Origin: Tetrapyrgos nigripes
Taxonomy: Eukaryota; Basidiomycota; Agaricomycetes; Agaricales; Campanellaceae
DNA length: 64,000 nt
Assembly: GCA_013368315.1 (NCBI GenBank)
Contig: JAACJM010000195.1
Span: 62,001 to 126,000, forward strand
Direction of reading: 5' to 3'
Shown: piece by piece, positions 55,101-64,000 of the stretch
Layout: each line of letters starts with the position of its first letter
How positions within the stretch are numbered: position 1 is the stretch's first letter
The notes under the pieces: generated by a model
The model's database searches: none
The model's input: only the letters and a program-made list of their open reading frames with translations
Told to the model about the DNA's origin: nothing
Program-made: the position numbers and the translations under genes

Positions 55101-56490
55101 CCGGACTCAGGTAGAAGTTCTGCCTAACTTTGCAATGACTGATTTTGCCTCCCAAGGAAAAACACGAGACCCTAACGTAGTAGATATATATAACAGTCGT
55201 GATTTCCGAGCCATTTATACTGCGTTATCAAGAAGTTCCAGTGCAGATGGCACCATAATTCTACAAGGTTTTAATGTTAATCATATTACTGGTGGTGTGA
55301 AGGATAAAGGTGGATATCGTCAGGAACTGAGGGAGTTGGAAATTCTAAATGATATCACTAAGTTGCGCGAAAATCGCAAATTACCACCTTCAATTATTGG
55401 AGACCTCAGAGGATCATTGATACAACAATATAGGTCACACTTTGGTAAGAGCCATACACCTGATGAGCTTCATGAGAGTCTAGTATGGGACACAAATGAG
55501 AAGTTTGAATCCACATTACACAAGGATATTTCATGGAAAATCCTAGAAAAAGAAAATACACCACCAGTGAAGAAGAAGACCTTAGGAAACTTTGTTCCTA
55601 TTGAGAACCCTAGTCTACATTCAAGTCCTACTCCTTCAGAAGAAACTATTCATCCAACATCACATAACTCTGACAGACTTATTGTAACTTGTGATTATCC
55701 AACTTTGAAATGGTCTGCAAACAGTTGTGCATATGACTCTGCTCTCATGCTTCTTTATGATTTGTTCAGAACAGAAAGAGCAGCTTTTCTTGCTGAAAGT
55801 GATAATTTCTCCTCAATTTTAATGAATGAGCTTTCAGCCACGTTCCAGTCAAACTCATCAAACTACGCTGATATCAGAGATCAAATACGAAGAGAGCTTT
55901 CTATTCTTGATCCTGATGCTTTTCCTGCTGGGGCCTATGCAGACACAAGTGATGTCTTGCATGAGTTGATGCGTTCAGTCAGTCCCACCACTAAGAGAAC
56001 AGTTGTCTGCTATAACAGCCACTTCTCACTTCGAGAGAGGACACAACACAATCTTCTGTTGACTCGGTCAACTGGTAGTTATCAGTCAACTCAAGATTGT
56101 GTGTCTCATTTTGTGGAACCTTGGGCTGATCAATGTCCCTCTTGCCACTCAGACATGCTTCGAAAATACACATTCCAAAGATTCCCCAAATTTTTCCTAA
56201 TGTCAATACCTTACGAGTGCGATATGGAGATTCAGAATATCATACATGTGCCTCAAGGAGCTGAGTCAAGACAGTATCACATAAATGGAATTATTTATTT
56301 TGGAAATGATCACTTTATCACTAGAATGTTTGATGGTGCCAATGAATGGGTCTACGACGGCATTGGAACTGGTATACCGACAAAATTATCTCCAGATTTC
56401 CAAGCTCACAGCAACGCTCTAGAATTCTTTGCGCATAAGAAGGCTGTAGTGGTCCTTTATGTCTGTAGTGAAAATGAGAATATAGTTTAA
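48850..56490 (+). CDS. Helitron Rep-helicase with C-terminal cysteine-protease-like domain
   Basis: One uninterrupted exon-like frame, open from 48532; the first ATG is at 48850. Numbering from 48547, it has a Cys-rich/DUF6570-like region at 560-780 (GCAVCGQ, VCTDCRVSL, ANGFWLGNIPPQLQ, LPPPPEDLDEVL). A Helitron-like N domain follows, with the HUH rolling-circle nuclease: His1100 and His1102 in LHLHMLLW, and the YVTEYITK motif with Tyr1302, Tyr1306 and Lys1309. The Pif1-type helicase has Walker A GMAGTGKSQ (Lys1795), Walker B VFLDEVSML (Asp1868), GDFAQLPPA, and a late DFASQGKTRDP. At 2380-2647 a further domain has Cys2394 (ANSCAYDSAL), CPSC (2530-2533), His2589 (GNDHFITR) and Asp2604 (WVYDG), a Cys-His-Asp order like ubiquitin-specific proteases. 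The nuclease nicks and the helicase unwinds during rolling-circle transposition. No stop or shift was seen, so it may be active. Confidence 0.9.
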   Translation: MPSKYSGSMPFGPMPSKDSSSTPFDPVPFKDNSSTLYDPASFQYNGSMPYGLMPYQYYDSTLYGSTSLDYNSSKLSHPFNLQNDCSLISSRKANVLISSYVYHSTFRVRMHFIASGDLVFFFRFVVNQPLRHTIIDQVLGHVKHFMIFVQRSYTAYGLVDDTFYSITPDNSVLACFRQSVAATSRLTHLFLLRSLFYRHDFLARLKSISACTTSCLLGQYWEDLTFNFIGYRLLSNSTNLCSPWQFQASCNIDMCLQSRAILCKYAIISLANIAHYHSLLHLLDFLVHLRPELTVSQSESEKSYHHSLLGGGKGAAPTCLFSDLERYLLFPCSINNPGSTMYRFHSFSESVSSSAANPLLLYAFVPPTKLCQSLTFRSLRQLARFHNVQFSNTVKSQVQGLLSDHVCDSECTSPVAIFEPIDPVQVKPLASFPPLPPSENLMKKIIHDWCADFSRSAVEEGGCAVCGQLKLMSTLLPIKQVKKLLNVLRVTGVTRKERQTSSDEITGVSGAVIDDSCSRVCTDCRVSLRDGKILRISLANGFWLGNIPPQLQCLNFVEKLLVQKVRTNCCFVRVSSGMRKMISHVIAFDSPVMKVYDVLPPPPEDLDEVLAIMFTGPCKPTEKDYKRTPMLVRRKQVFEALTWLRLNHPAYEDVKISMDNLNKYPEDTPPVTVAFKEMQSEGNRIPEATSIHDNELETGTELGSVPFVVHGITGEQLQNTSVELQKAKALAYLKSQGKFLAVGHSEKSSTMFNNPLLYPSIFPWLFPYGMGSIGMTTLKSFSEKSHKKYFMNYHDQRFQSDPLFSFVAFSHEQVKKTTSNGFALTQKESFSAIADRILNLNPHVLNTLIDKLSKGGIVRPETEEEKLCYEVIQDLDHVGGTVKGSMSSKKFLRTELWSLISYLGAPSWYITFAPSDLTHPLCLYYAISDETFDLNLNLPNDERTRKIINNPVAGAKFFDFMVQMFIKHILGVDTDHDGVFGKTSGYFGTIEQQGRLTLHLHMLLWIANSLSPQQIRDAILKNENDFQRRIVEYLGSVHCGDFMTGTQEEVEQNLQTASGNEDYVNPLYSLPQCPPIECLCTSTENCEPCQAWTAKYQQEVDDILSRTHIHKCKSTLTKQGTRKVGKDYLGCLDNKFGTCKARFPRETFPTTQVDTETGALRMKKTEAWINTYNQTVTYLLRCNSDVSSLLSGTAIKAVVLYVTEYITKWNLNTHVIFEVIRTILQRNAEMLTGTLPRHEKARKIITQIVNLLTVKMELGAPMIALYLLDKPDHYTSHEFKSFYWKDFVSEARRFWQEPDQLQVENKNHEKVVVIQHNGKLVGFSSVFDYIYRPEALSEMTLYEWVCQCERVKLAANKRDVNDPDDEISERYDSSSEDSSFSDEEDTYRPQNTLKKSLANKPLTKNVLPKKGHPFVHEHPLASTHYLRIHDKRNIVPNFIGPSLPRRNKGDREYYCSVMLTFFKPWRTGKDLKEKKETWDSAFLDYQFSAQQKFLMDNFELRFECLDSRDDYHTQRKAQSLGIDPSKLEPDFDDGIHFDPFKCSDDSLGVRERRRQLDMQEMTDLLANTGWTNAKCDLKSHIPASFDYPSMSPAAWRLEIAKMKSNVITNKLKENKDQQYNFPNKYPDQVEVLDQHMLEEKLRSNQTQKLIDDLCLEFSLNLEQERAFRIVANHAVSSISDQLKMYIGGMAGTGKSQVLKTLREFFKRRLQSQRMIVVAPTGTAAALLQGSTYHSVFGINSSEEGEFWKMSASQICSRLSGVDYVFLDEVSMLSCKDMYKISAKIASALNRPLLPFGGMNMIFAGDFAQLPPAMGGENVSLYSHTIGTSSSDQHASIGKYLWHQINTVVLLRKNCRQTGSSIRDVKFRQALENMRYKQCTAEDITLLRSLISDPSNESRSIDNPRFWNTSIILTYNKHKDVANELGTKRFAAETGQMLAHFFSEDEEVVFDELPSKTHDRKRKRRKATKHKINDEVQQQLWKQSPSTNNMQIPATLSLCKGLPVMIRFNGATELCITKGQEGTVHGWQAGKGRHGQLVLKVLYVKLEKPSTDVQFKDLPLNVVPITPNTRRINCKLPDDRIIQISRTQVEVLPNFAMTDFASQGKTRDPNVVDIYNSRDFRAIYTALSRSSSADGTIILQGFNVNHITGGVKDKGGYRQELRELEILNDITKLRENRKLPPSIIGDLRGSLIQQYRSHFGKSHTPDELHESLVWDTNEKFESTLHKDISWKILEKENTPPVKKKTLGNFVPIENPSLHSSPTPSEETIHPTSHNSDRLIVTCDYPTLKWSANSCAYDSALMLLYDLFRTERAAFLAESDNFSSILMNELSATFQSNSSNYADIRDQIRRELSILDPDAFPAGAYADTSDVLHELMRSVSPTTKRTVVCYNSHFSLRERTQHNLLLTRSTGSYQSTQDCVSHFVEPWADQCPSCHSDMLRKYTFQRFPKFFLMSIPYECDMEIQNIIHVPQGAESRQYHINGIIYFGNDHFITRMFDGANEWVYDGIGTGIPTKLSPDFQAHSNALEFFAHKKAVVVLYVCSENENIV

Positions 56491-56509
56491 TTTTTATTGA
56501 ATAATTAAC

Positions 56510-56532
56510 CGAGGCTGAACCCTGCGGCCTCG
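56510..56532 (+). other. Hairpin just after the Helitron gene
   Basis: CGAGGC, an 11-nt loop and GCCTCG lie 20 bp after the stop codon. Helitrons end with a short hairpin a few bases before CTRR, but no CTRR follows at the right distance here, so this could instead be part of the transcript end. I do not claim it as the Helitron terminus. Confidence 0.35.
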
Positions 56533-56977
56533 TACTCGCCATGCGGAGCGTTGGCCCACACCCCTTTCATTGAACCAATGAAATATACTCTTCGCTCATT
56601 CCAAGTAGCACCGCCAAACCCAGGAGTAGTTGAACCATTTGTCCACAACCATCAGACCGTTTAATATCAGTGACTCTCGACAACACAACAACGTCAAACG
56701 CGTAGAATTTTTTCCTTCCGAGCCCAACCTGCGCTTTCTTTATCATAAGAGCCTGAGATTTTTGAACAGCGACAGCTTACGAGTCGTAAAGGTATTTGTA
56801 ACCGGCTGCATGGTTGGCCCTTCAAGTCAAAAACATGCTTATACACAGCAATGGGAACGATAGATACGCCTTCAGGAAAGCCCTCATGGGGTATGGATCG
56901 CCGAGCGTAGGTCCTGCCACGCGTAAGTACGTCGGGATCTCGACGAGGACAGCAACCTGAGCAAGGGGAAGATCTGA

Positions 56978-57250
56978 TCAGGCACAACCATTGGCTTCCA
57001 GACGACGTGACATGTCGACGACAGTCTCAATAGTGCCATTCACAAGACCTGTAGAAAACAAAAAGTGAGCCATAGAAAACGTGAATGCAGAAAGCTTTCG
57101 GGTCACCATAACTTTTGTGCCTTTCACCAGAACAAGTTCCAGTTCAAGACTACTTACAGTCTTCTGGAGACGCTTTGTGAGCACCTCGGTCATCATTCTT
57201 GAAGACCATCCGAACACAGCGTTGATCTAAAGTTGATAGGGGTTGGAAAA
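56978..57250 (-). pseudogene. Remnant of a Pif1-like DNA helicase (C-terminal piece)
   Basis: The minus strand reads LELELVLVKGTKVMVTRKL, then across an apparent short intron GLVNGTIETVVDM. This is the (K/R)G..VM(L/I/V)..N....GLVNGT.G.V block near the end of Pif1/RecD-like helicases. The neighbouring frame shifts, and no Walker motifs are found upstream. It is not the end of the intact Helitron helicase, which reads differently. Confidence 0.5.
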
Positions 57251-58315
57251 AAGACTTTAGGGCCTGACGAGAGGACTGACAAACTGCCAAGATAACTCGT
57301 CGCAAAGATCGTGGTGAGCTGAGAAATGTTGGCATACATAATCGAACGACTCAGGTCGTGGTGAAAATACAGACAGCATGATTAAGCATCAGAAAAGTCT
57401 TGTTGTTGTTGAGAGAGGTTAGACTTGTAACGTGTTTGAAACAGATCATTTCTCTCAGCTGTTGACTGAAAGACGTAAACTTCGTGAAATTGAATGTTTC
57501 CAGCAGTGCAAGTAACGTTAATCTTTGGTTAATCTTCCCGGTTTCATCACGACAATCAGCTTCTGTCACTTCATGACCGGTTGTTTTCTTGGAGGGTGGA
57601 TTGGAACCTGAAAAGTTGAAGGACGTGTTTTTCACTCACCAGTCGCCTGTGCAGGATTAAGCCCTGGCACACCATGGACAGTCCGCTGTTCGCGACACAG
57701 TGGCACATCACAGCTTGTCGTGAGCTTGGGTACAAGCTGTGAGTTGGCATTTCTTTCTGGAGACGAACGGGAAGATAATGCTTATATCGTTTAACCTTTC
57801 CACAATTTCGGGACTTCTTCTGATACCTATGGGCGGCGGCTACTAGGATCGTTTCCGACATCGTTCTCCGAGACAAAGTTGCTCTTGGACTTGAAATTAC
57901 GGCAACATGGACATTGTCTGGGCAGTTTTCGACATACGCGGCATTTGTCGTGTTCCGAGTCGCCCTCGCGGAAGAAACTTAGGCCTGTGACAGTCCCTTC
58001 TGTATATCGAAGAGTTGATCTAAAGCGGAGCTTTTCTCACTGGGTCGAGGAAGTTGGAATCCATGTCAAACAGCTGCCGGCCGGTAGTTCATCGTGGTTA
58101 CCTCGTTCCCTAGCATTATTATTCGGTGGGCATCCAAAACAGAGCGCTAACATGACTCTGCATGGTTATATTGAGCACCGATGCACTCAGCAACAGGCTG
58201 GAGTGAGGAGGCCTTACATATGAAACTATTGGCACAGGAGGAGGACCAGATACCAGATGATAGAGAGTTTGAAGGCTCTGGTGATGAGTACGGCAGGTAA
58301 TTACAATTTTTTATC
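57251..58315. other. Short open frames of unclear origin
   Basis: Minus-strand frames at 57351-57635 and 57571-57876 are separated by plausible splice sites and might be upstream exons of the helicase remnant, but carry no motif I recognise. The plus-strand frame at 57879-58223 is unsupported. Confidence 0.35.
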
Positions 58316-58423
58316 CTAAGGCCTTAAGTACCTTTAAGTATGTACTTAACTTAAGCCCTCACTTAAGCCTTTAAGCCATAACCTCCAAAGGTACCCTTAA
58401 TTAAGCCCTTACGGCGAACACTG
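58316..58423. mobile_element. Right end of a hAT MITE related to the 5216-5596 element
   Basis: TTAAGCC/AAGGCCTTAAG repeats followed by GGCGAACACTG closely match the right side of the MITE at 5216-5596. No left end (CAGTGTTC) was found upstream, so it is a fragment or its other end has decayed. Confidence 0.55.
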
Positions 58424-58713
58424 TCTAAGCATTCTGTACAATAGATGCGGTGAGTCTGGCCTTGAATGGTGTTGTTATTTTTGGGAAGCGAACGCTGACA
58501 GGAGTGACAGCGAGCGCGTTCGCGAAGGGTGAGTATTACGGCTGGCATTTTCACAATGTAGACGAAGCCGTGGTTGCAGGTCAAGAAGTAAAATGAAGAC
58601 GCGTCCTCCAACTCCTTCAGGAAAGAGATGTACAGCTTCGGACAGTCAAAGTCAACTACTTTTCCCGACCCTTTTCCTTGGTCTCCAGAGTACACGGAAT
58701 CAAAAGATCTCAT
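58424..58713 (-). CDS. Small frame with two Cys pairs, unrecognised
   Basis: Minus-strand open frame from ATG at 58713, MRSFDSVYSGDQGKG..., then FLTCNHGFVYIVKMPAVILT and RARCHSCQRSLP...RIYCTECLDS. The CHSC...CTEC pair suggests a zinc ribbon. The frame continues into the MITE fragment, so its natural end is lost. It may be a gene fragment captured or truncated by the MITE. Confidence 0.35.
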
Positions 58714-58999
58714 GGAAAGGATGTTCCAGTAATATTTTGAAGTAAATCTATTGAGCCATTCCCAAGCTACATGCCATTTTAGGTAGTGTGAACCCCTAAA
58801 ATTTGGCCAAACATGAAAAAAGTTTCTAAAATCCCAGAAAAATGCAGAATCGACTCCTTTTGTTAAACCGGTTATGATTCTGTAAAAAGATTGAAAATAC
58901 TATGAGCAGATGTTCCGGAAAGAAATCGGTAATAGTGCCACCGCACCACCTACATGATACATTGATCAAGCTAGCGATATCTTTCTTTCTCCCCCGAAC

Positions 59000-59242
59000 A
59001 TGTCTGGAGGTCGTCCTCGAAAAGGGGCTCGAGGTGGCCGTAATATATCAGGACTTTGAAACCAAAGAGCATCGAATACTGTGCCCAAACCTGTACCCTC
59101 AAGCAGTGCAGCAGACAGTCACCCTCAGCCCGGAAGTTCTCGTATAAATGTTCTCTTCAGTACAAGGATCGATTGGGCTGCAGAAGATGCCATTGATTCA
59201 GAGAATGAGTCGGATATTGACGAAGAGGCAGAGTTAGTTTGA
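59000..59242 (+). pseudogene. N-terminal fragment of a transposon-type ORF
   Basis: ATG at 59000 gives MSGGRPRKGARGGRNISGL, then TGA at 59057-59059, then NQRASNTVPKPVPSSSAADS and an acidic stretch ESDIDEEAEL to a stop. A basic GRPRK start followed by GL(R)NQ and an acidic patch is the usual beginning of some fungal DDE transposase ORFs. With TGA read as former CGA (Arg) the phrase is normal. Nothing of a catalytic domain follows. Confidence 0.4.
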
Positions 59243-60269
59243 ATAGGAAATGGTTGGATGGGTGCCCCACTGATACTATCTGTCACTCTATCAACCGCTC
59301 ATTTCGCTTTATGAGCGCGTATCACAAAGGGCTGATGGGAAAAGTGGCAGAATGGGTGGTCAGGAAGCAGAAGCAAAGTGCAATGATGCACCTGGAGTCA
59401 ACTCTAGATTGATAGATCTGTCCTTACATACAAGATTTTCCATCCAAAACCCCAAAAGGGGTACACTTCGTTTCTGAAAAGGTCCAAAAATTTGGTCAAA
59501 CGGAATTTCTCGTGGGAAAAATCTGGAAAAATCGTTTTTCGACGTCTTTTGATGCGCTGAGTATGATTCTGATATTATTTGGGGGCTAAAAACTCAGGTT
59601 CGGCTCAGATAAAATGGGAGGATTTCGACTGTCCGAAGCTGTAGTAGTCCGGTATGGAGGAGTCGGAGGTTGGAGTGCCGCTGCTGAGCCAGGGTCGAAT
59701 TCGGAGACATCGGAAAGGGTGCCTCTAGGATGACGTATGTTGCAAGAGAGATTTGGCAAACGAGACCACTGGCACTGAAGATAGCACCAAATAAGCATGA
59801 ATAACTGTCAAAGAGAAGACTCGAAGGCATACTCGTCATTTTGAGATCTTCTTGTAAACCATCGACAGTTGGACGGAATGAAACATCGGTGAGAACCGTA
59901 TATGGGCACTTTGAGGCGCAAGACGGAAAAGCAAAATAATTAGACGTAGTTCCATGCGAGTCCTTGACCTGAAAAGCACCGAGGGTTGAGAAGGATACCC
60001 GTACCAGACGTTCCACCATCCCGGATCCTCCCGTATCCTTGCCAGCCTCTCAAAGCCTACAATCCCGTCATACTAGCTCTTGACTACGCACTTCTGTACC
60101 GAATGCAGATCTCTAATCCATTCTCGCACTGTAGCTTTTTGCGACAGAAACCGTGTCCTCTTGAGACTTGCCAGCTCCTCATACGACCAAACCATCCCCA
60201 AGCCAAAAGATTTGTCCGAGATCCAGTTCCGTACTTTGATGATAGCATTTCTTGCAGGAGCCGGAAGAG
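59243..60269. other. No gene seen
   Basis: Non-coding or decayed sequence. The overlapping open frames at 59586-60019 (-) and 59986-60324 (+) have no recognisable features. Confidence 0.45.
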
Positions 60270-60430
60270 GAGGAGAGGAAAATCAAGGAAGCGAAGAGTA
60301 AAGACGTCGACAATGAAGAGATGAAAGCCGGGTAATGGGATTTCCGGAACCCGAGGCGTTACTTTTTGAAGTCCCTCCAAATTTTGCGCTCTCATCGTAT
60401 TCAAAGGCTGCTGGAAGCTGCTCAACGTCA
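60270..60430 (-). pseudogene. Fragment duplicated from the short-chain dehydrogenase relic
   Basis: About 160 bp similar to 28010-28165 (VFTLRFLDFP against VFTFRFLDFP; the same GGGATTTCC.GAAC.CGAGGC segment). It lies just 3' of the hydrolase gene and is too short to be functional. It shows that the two ends of the window exchanged or share duplicated DNA. Confidence 0.65.
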
Positions 60431-60550
60431 TGTATATCAATGGAATTTCTAGGATTTCTGGTGAGGCTACTTTTGCGATCCTAATCTACAACAAGTACTA
60501 TCGAGGGGTACCATACTCTCTAACGGCACTCGAAGTCATAGAACACCTCA

Positions 60551-61888
60551 TCACGCATCCGACCCCAAACCCTCAATCCACTGGAGCAGATCACTATTGA
60601 TCTCATCTGGGAAAGCCATCTGAACCCAATGTCCAGAATTATACTCGCGGATAGTCACCGTGCTATTGCTCGACACAAGAGCTCCAGCCACAAAGATTGG
60701 GGCAACTGAAATGTAATCTCGCAAGGCAGCACCAAAGAAAACTGGACGATGAATGAGTGCGTTTTCTGGCGAAATACCTACGAAAAAGTTTTCCATCATT
60801 TTCATTAGAACCCACTTAGGAATGGGTGAAAATTTCATACCTTGATCGTCCTCCCCTTCGAGGGTACCACGCACAATCTTGTACCAATTGAGAGGAGCGG
60901 CTAAGCCCCCTTGGCGGATGGCTTCAATCTGAATGGCTCGTTCCTAGAAGTGACCGTTACTTCTAGCAAGTAGAGTGATTACATTGAAAAATCTCTGGAC
61001 TCACCTCAGGTGTCACATAGTCTACTGGCGCAATCCTAGTGTCGTTAGTAATAAACGCCTCTAATGCTCCTAATGGAGACCAGTCTGTAATCGTCCTGGT
61101 GGTGTCATTTGGGTATAGTATGTCCCAAAGGGAATCCAAATGGTTCAGGATGGTTTGGTCTGCACCTTCAGAGGAGAAGAAATCCCAGTATCCAAGGTTC
61201 TTATAGCCGAGTACTGCTTCACTCTAAACAACGTTTCAATGCAACATATTAAGAAACTGGAGGTCACTGGGAGTGGCATTATTGCTTACCAGGTTGAGTC
61301 TCTCTTCGTAGGGCGTTGCGAAGAAAGTGGGAGGCACATATCCCACAGCCAGAAATCCGTACGAAAGGAATCGCTCCGGGAAATAGTGCGCGAGACGACT
61401 GGCAGTCTTTGAGCCCCTGTCGACACAAGAGCAACCCAACAATCATCAATTATGAGCTCAAACAATGCTTTTGGCAAGACAACTTACCAATCATGGGCAA
61501 CCACAACTGCCTGGTCAATGCTCTCAGAGTCCAAAATATCAACGATGTCTCTTGTAACGAGACTGGAAACATAAAGCTGAGGGTCCAAAGGCTTCGAGGT
61601 GCCGCCGTAGCCTAACAAATCCGGGACGAGGAGACCGTATCCTTTTTCTTGGAAAAAGGCTACCTGGTGACGCCAGTCATACGAAGTGGAAGGGAAGCCA
61701 TGGAGAAACAGAAGAGTGGGTTTTCCAGTATCAGCAGGGACTGCATAGTAATGGTAATTTAGGCCTCTAGAGACATTGAGGTCCTTGAACAGAGAGGAGT
61801 TGAACGGCGCAGGGGCGTCGACTTGAGAGAGCGAGGATGCACCCGCTGTCAAGGCGAGGAGTAAAGAGGATAAGACCTGGAAGAGCAT
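60551..61888 (-). CDS. Secreted alpha/beta-hydrolase, epoxide-hydrolase type, 358 aa
   Basis: Five exons with consistent phases (61488-61888, 61290-61416, 61005-61223, 60841-60943, 60551-60777) total 1,077 nt. The start MLFQVLSSLLLALTAGASSL is a clear signal peptide. Domain features: HGFPST (63-68) forming the oxyanion-hole loop; VVVAHDWG with candidate nucleophile Asp133, as in epoxide hydrolases, which form an ester intermediate on Asp; a lid region (YFPERFLSYGFLAVGYVPPT); and GHWVQM with candidate catalytic His333. Length is normal for the family. All splice sites are canonical and no defect was seen, which makes this the cleanest ordinary gene of the window. Substrate unknown; extracellular enzymes of this type may act on epoxides or lipids. 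A fluoroacetate-dehalogenase-like activity is an alternative. Confidence 0.9.
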
Positions 61889-64000
61889 ACTCCAGGATGT
61901 AGGTGTCGTATGATGATTTTGAGACTCACCTTTTATACTACGCTAGGTCTGGACTATACGACGACCACAATTCGATTACAATCAATTGCTGAGGCTTTTG
62001 CTCTGTCATCCACAACAAAGCCTCGTATTATCAAGCAGCGAAGTGGAAAACCCCACAATTCAATGTCTAGCGCGCCATTCCGGTCATACATGAGCTGATG
62101 CTTGGCACCAAGAGCCGCTATATCATCCATAACGAAGATTGGTATTATAATCAGCACAATTAGTGAACGAGCCCAACGATTTCGGATCAATTCCCTAAAA
62201 GACTTAGCGCATCCTCCACGTCGTACGTGGTCTGATAGTGATATGCTTTTAGAGTCAGTCAGGCCAATGGAGGTCTATGTTTTTTCAATCCTCAAACACG
62301 AAAAAATGCCTAACGGATGGCAAACCTGGCTTCTCGAGGAGCGGCATCGAAAGGCAAATGCAGACGACGGTTGACAAAGGCTTGATATGCCGTCAAGCGT
62401 ATGCTGGGCCTATAGTAAAAAAAGGTAGACCTGGGCCAAGACAAGCAAAGGGCTTCGTAATATGTTTGTATCACGATTGGGAGTGATTGGCACAGCTATC
62501 GTTATTTAAGTCGTGAACCTCGGTCCTCAGTAATTTGCGGGTAATAGGATCCAATACAAGATGGCTTGGAATCTAGAACATAGAGGTCGGTCAGACTATG
62601 CTTGTCCATGCAAGAGCGAGCTCAAGGACACACAGTAATACATATCCTTCCGGCACCCTTCTCCAAAATCCCAGGTTCTTCTTGAAGGGTCCTCCATCTA
62701 ACGGCAATTTGACGTCGAGACCTCCGGAAGACCGCTGCGGTCCAATATTGAATGCGCAGACTACTTCCCAAGTATACATCCACGTACAACAAGCATGTTG
62801 GAGGATAGGAAGGTCGGATGTAGAGTTGAACAGAGTTGGTGGGACGAAAGTGCAAGGAGAAAGAAGCGTGAGATATGTACGGCGCAGGCTTCCATTCACG
62901 GGCGGCGACGCGATCCAAGAAAGAAAGAGAAGCTGTCATCGGGTGAAGTAGAAAGGAACCATCTATAAGCGTCTGTCATTGAGCAACGATGGTCCGCCTA
63001 GGCTTGCGCGATGGAGAAGTGAAGGCTCTCAAGAAGGTTGCCAACAAGTCTCACCGGGCTCGACGTGACAGGACGTTTGGCATGACGGTGCGACGATGAA
63101 CGAAAACACGAAGTGGAGATATGGAGACGATGAGTTGAAAAGCGCTGGATGGTATTGCAAAGCAATTCGGTTCGAGGAGCAGGTTTCCATGGCCATCGCG
63201 CGAGCATTAGGGATCTAGATGTAAAAGATACGGCCCTGATACTATTATCAACAGCGACGTCAAATACGCACCGGTACCACCATGCTTGCATTAGCATGAG
63301 TCTACTATTAGCTTCAGCAGGTCTCGGCATCTCACTTTGGGTTCTTGAATAGGATGGCATGAGGACCAGCCTAGAGTTGCGACATAAATCCTCATAAACC
63401 TGGGGCAAATTATCACTGACAGAACATGCCAAGCCCAATGCAACTCTGTTGTTGACGATCGGTAAATCCACTGAGCCAACGCCTAACGAGCACTGGCAGG
63501 TAAAGTCGCCTGTAGAAAGTTGTCGAGTAATAGACGAGGCGAGATGACAGAGAGTTTGGCACGGCGTAGTGCCATGAGACTGGCGTCCAACCTGGATTTT
63601 TTGCGATGCAAAACAGCGAGGGATCTACCTGATAAAAGTAAGATCGTGATATACAGCAAGAATCAGCTCAGTGACGAACCCGTCAAACGTATTCTTCTTG
63701 CTCACTTCGTCTCCCTGGGTCCCATTACCTCGCGCAGCCGAAAGCATGCTTTGAGACGAAGCATTCTCTCCCCCGCTTCAATATCTCCTTACTATACCAA
63801 CAGACTAATCCAGGAGACAGCACCTTGTCTTTAGCACCAGTCCAGTCCTTCTGCGCACTTGAGTCCATAGGTAGCCAACGAGATGCGAGAGAAGAAAGCA
63901 GAAAGCTCTTCATTCCTGCTGGGGATGTCTAGCATGCCGATATAAGAAGGCGGGAGTCTAGATGACGAAAGTTACGACCGTGATAATATAGACAAGCAAA
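61889..64000. other. No gene supported to the window end
   Basis: The first 100 bp are the hydrolase promoter. Longer open frames (62598-62951, 62622-62939, 62998-63471, 63520-63834) overlap on opposite strands and carry no motif I recognise. I see no transposon ends. Confidence 0.45.

Noticed and set aside
56510..56532. Hairpin as Helitron 3' terminus
   Set aside because: No CTRR terminus follows at the expected distance and no A/T insertion site could be defined.
62998..63471. 157-codon minus-strand frame
   Set aside because: No recognisable domain, and competing frames on the other strand; could be real but unsupported.
1..64000. CRISPR arrays, rRNA or tRNA genes
   Set aside because: No regularly spaced direct repeats and no cloverleaf or rRNA-like segment noticed by eye; a tRNA scan was not possible.

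Overview
This window looks like nuclear DNA of a mushroom-forming basidiomycete (Agaricomycetes). Genes are split by 45-65 nt GT-AG introns. The protein families present (HET-domain proteins, DUF6699, expanded alpha-kinases, DUF6570-type Helitrons, large hAT transposases, putative integrase-core proteins) are typical of mushroom genomes. Almost everything is accessory: mobile elements, their targets, and decayed copies of ordinary genes.

Left part (1-31 kb). A Gag-like LTR element sits inside another decayed reading frame. A tandem pair of [DUF6699-like gene + HET gene] blocks follows. The first block (5.7-8.4 kb) is ruined. The second (10.9-20.1 kb) keeps an open 683-codon HET gene (18040-20091), but its DUF6699 partner was split by a complete 6,459-bp hAT transposon (11377-17835, 8-bp target duplication TGTGCGTG). 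That hAT carries a further inserted element in a transposase intron. Between and around the blocks lie intron-containing remnants of cellular genes: mitochondrial ATP synthase subunit g, a short-chain dehydrogenase, a DHHC palmitoyltransferase and two copies of an unrecognised gene tail. Many premature stops in this part read as C-to-T changes (CGA to TGA, CAG to TAG, CAA to TAA).

Central part (33.8-47.5 kb). This is the most interesting region. A 6,469-bp element (35402-41870) has terminal inverted repeats with 25 perfect outer bases and a perfect 7-bp target duplication (GGTTGCA). It carries three genes: a DDE integrase-like protein (450 aa), a 651-aa alpha-type protein kinase with an N-terminal Cys-rich module, and a 105-aa protein consisting only of a related Cys-rich module. 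It interrupts an exon of a conserved hypothetical gene, and removing the element plus one target copy restores that reading frame. I read it as a DNA transposon carrying a kinase as cargo. A second, non-coding element (42957-44311) also has a 7-bp target duplication. Next comes a multi-exon gene with a phase-preserving, triplicated 130-bp exon-intron unit.

Right part (48-64 kb). An uninterrupted Helitron Rep/helicase frame of about 2,550-2,650 codons has a C-terminal cysteine-protease-like domain and an N-terminal 39-bp coding minisatellite. Beyond it are a Pif1-helicase remnant, fragments of other transposons and of the dehydrogenase, and one well-formed five-exon gene for a secreted alpha/beta-hydrolase of the epoxide-hydrolase type (60551-61888). 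The last 2 kb hold nothing I can support.
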